From positions 1,798,001-1,862,000 of the forward strand of contig NZ_CP194171.1 in NCBI RefSeq assembly GCF_050908845.1: DNA of 64,000 nt, given 5' to 3'. The notes beneath the pieces are model-generated. The model saw nothing but the letters and a program-made list of their open reading frames with translations, did not search any database and was not told where the DNA came from. The position numbers were made by a program, and so were the translations under genes. This stretch comes from Marinobacterium_D sp050908845 (lineage in GTDB: Bacteria > Pseudomonadota > Gammaproteobacteria > Pseudomonadales > Balneatricaceae). Shown piece by piece: positions 63,012 through 64,000 of the stretch (the stretch's first letter is position 1; each line of letters starts with the position of its first letter).

Positions 63012-64000
63012 ATGAACAGCGCGAAAGGATTCCGTCCCGGTAACTGGGTGCGCCAACCCGCAAACCTCTTCATGCTGTCACTGGTGCTGTTATCAGCCTG
63101 GGTGCTGATGGCGGTGCCAGGTGGAATCAGTGCGCAGCAAAGTCAGGTACTGGCGATTGTCATCCTGACGCTGGGCCTGCTGGTTACCGGCGCGCTGCCC
63201 GGCTACATGACCGCGTTGCTGTTCTTTCTATCCGCCGTGCTGCTGGATGTGGCGCCGCCCGAGGAGATCTTTTCCGGCTTCTACTCAGCCGCTTTCTGGC
63301 TGATTATTTCCGGTATGGTGATCGGCATGGCGATCAAGTCGACAGGTCTGGGGGATCGCCTCGCGGCTTTGCTGGGGCGACACCTGGAGCATAGCTACGC
63401 CAGCCTGATCTGGGGCCTGATGCTGGTCGGCACGCTACTTGGCTTTTTGATGCCATCCTCCATGGGGCGCGCCCTGATGATGATCCCGATCGGTCTGGCG
63501 CTGGCCGATCGCTGTGGCTTTGAGCCGGGGTCCAAGGGGCGTACCGGCATTATCCTGGCGGTGGCGTTCGGCTGTCATATTCCGACCTTTGCGGTTCTGC
63601 CGGCGAACATCCCCAATATGGTGATGATCGGCGCGGCGGAAACCATTTACGGTCTGCACTTCAGTTATACCGATTACCTGCTGCTGCATTTCCCGGTGCT
63701 CGGTGCCCTCAAAGTGGTGCTGATTGCACTGATGATACTGCGTTTGTTCCCCGATAAGCCGGGCATCAAGAGCAGTACCGATCTGCCGGGCAGCGCGCCG
63801 GTGCAGGAATACAACGCCGACCAGATCAAGCTGGGCCTGGTGTTGTTGATCACCCTGGGGTTCTGGATGACCGATGCGCTGCACGGTATCAGCCCCGCCT
63901 GGGTGGGACTGGCGGCGGCCTGTTTTCTGCTGCTGCCACGGGTGGGGCTGGTTGACGGCCAGCGCTTCTCCAGCGGGATGGATATCACACTGCTGCTGTT
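63012..64000 (+). CDS. DASS/SLC13-family anion symporter, 3' end beyond window
   Basis: At least 329 residues of a membrane transporter of the divalent anion:Na+ symporter (DASS, CitT/SLC13) family; the frame runs off the window edge. Hydrophobic spans alternate with short loops, and the motif LMPSSMGRALMMIPIGLALA (about 150-169) replaces the family SNT-type substrate loop. A TAAGGAG site precedes the ATG. It is on the same strand as the dehalogenase-like gene. The substrate could be a dicarboxylate, sulfate or other anion. Confidence 0.85.
   Translation, partial: MNSAKGFRPGNWVRQPANLFMLSLVLLSAWVLMAVPGGISAQQSQVLAIVILTLGLLVTGALPGYMTALLFFLSAVLLDVAPPEEIFSGFYSAAFWLIISGMVIGMAIKSTGLGDRLAALLGRHLEHSYASLIWGLMLVGTLLGFLMPSSMGRALMMIPIGLALADRCGFEPGSKGRTGIILAVAFGCHIPTFAVLPANIPNMVMIGAAETIYGLHFSYTDYLLLHFPVLGALKVVLIALMILRLFPDKPGIKSSTDLPGSAPVQEYNADQIKLGLVLLITLGFWMTDALHGISPAWVGLAAACFLLLPRVGLVDGQRFSSGMDITLLL

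Overview
The window is a 64 kb stretch of chromosome from a GC-rich gammaproteobacterium. Close relatives of E. coli and Pseudomonas genes dominate: Lrp, FtsA/FtsZ, YcjX/YcjF, DnaX-YbaB-RecR, Rnd, YcgL, YcgN, S1, Prc, MetE, NirBD and AcnA. The AGCS alanine and DAACS dicarboxylate transporters, a dCache_3 diguanylate cyclase, a NosR-like protein and a fluoroacetate-dehalogenase-like hydrolase suggest an aerobic or facultative, probably marine, Oceanospirillales- or Pseudomonas-like organism. This placement is inference from gene content. I saw no prophage, insertion sequence, CRISPR array, tRNA or rRNA.

Layout. 1-3.1 kb: 3'-truncated YdbH/AsmA-like envelope gene, O-methyltransferase, small membrane protein, gamma-glutamylcyclotransferase-like protein. 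3.1-7.4 kb: lipid A modification locus (PAP2 phosphatase, OmpR-type regulator, sensor kinase, convergent EptA-type phosphoethanolamine transferase). 7.4-7.9 kb: very AT-rich spacer with four 17-bp operator-like repeats at an exact 32-bp pitch. 7.9-12.2 kb: ftsA-ftsZ, away from the usual division cluster, then two RNA-modification genes. 12.3-16.3 kb: alanine block (AGCS symporter, Lrp, RidA, alanine racemase). 16.3-21.7 kb: tandem-receiver regulator, XRE-cupin regulator with its operator, DUF2058, LysE exporter, ycjX-ycjF. 21.7-24.5 kb: 4.5S RNA, DAACS transporter, and a gap holding a frameshifted gene remnant. 24.5-32.6 kb: large MASE3-PAS-GGDEF-EAL protein, then dnaX-ybaB-recR-rnd-ycgL-ycgN. 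32.6-38.4 kb: YIP1 protein, rpsA, coiled-coil membrane protein, prc. 38.5-43.1 kb: FKBP lipoprotein, M18 aminopeptidase, and a GCS2 ligase/AstE-like hydrolase pair. 43.1-50.1 kb: arsR-nemA operon, thioesterase, orphan NosR-like flavo-iron-sulfur protein, bestrophin, MBL hydrolase, cysQ. 50.1-55.9 kb: metE diverging from nirBD. 56-64 kb: diguanylate cyclase, acnA, VOC protein, histidine phosphatase, dehalogenase-like hydrolase and a truncated DASS transporter.

The most informative signals lie between or inside genes. The nirB leader combines an NtrC-like site, a sigma-54 promoter and an ANTAR-type hairpin that excludes an intrinsic terminator. dnaX carries a full programmed -1 frameshift cassette that would give a 497-residue gamma subunit. 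The 4 x 32-bp operator array upstream of eptA has no obvious known regulator. Smaller regulatory sites are a GAAAC-AAA-GTTTC operator at the XRE-cupin promoter and an inverted repeat filling the -35/-10 spacer of arsR-nemA.
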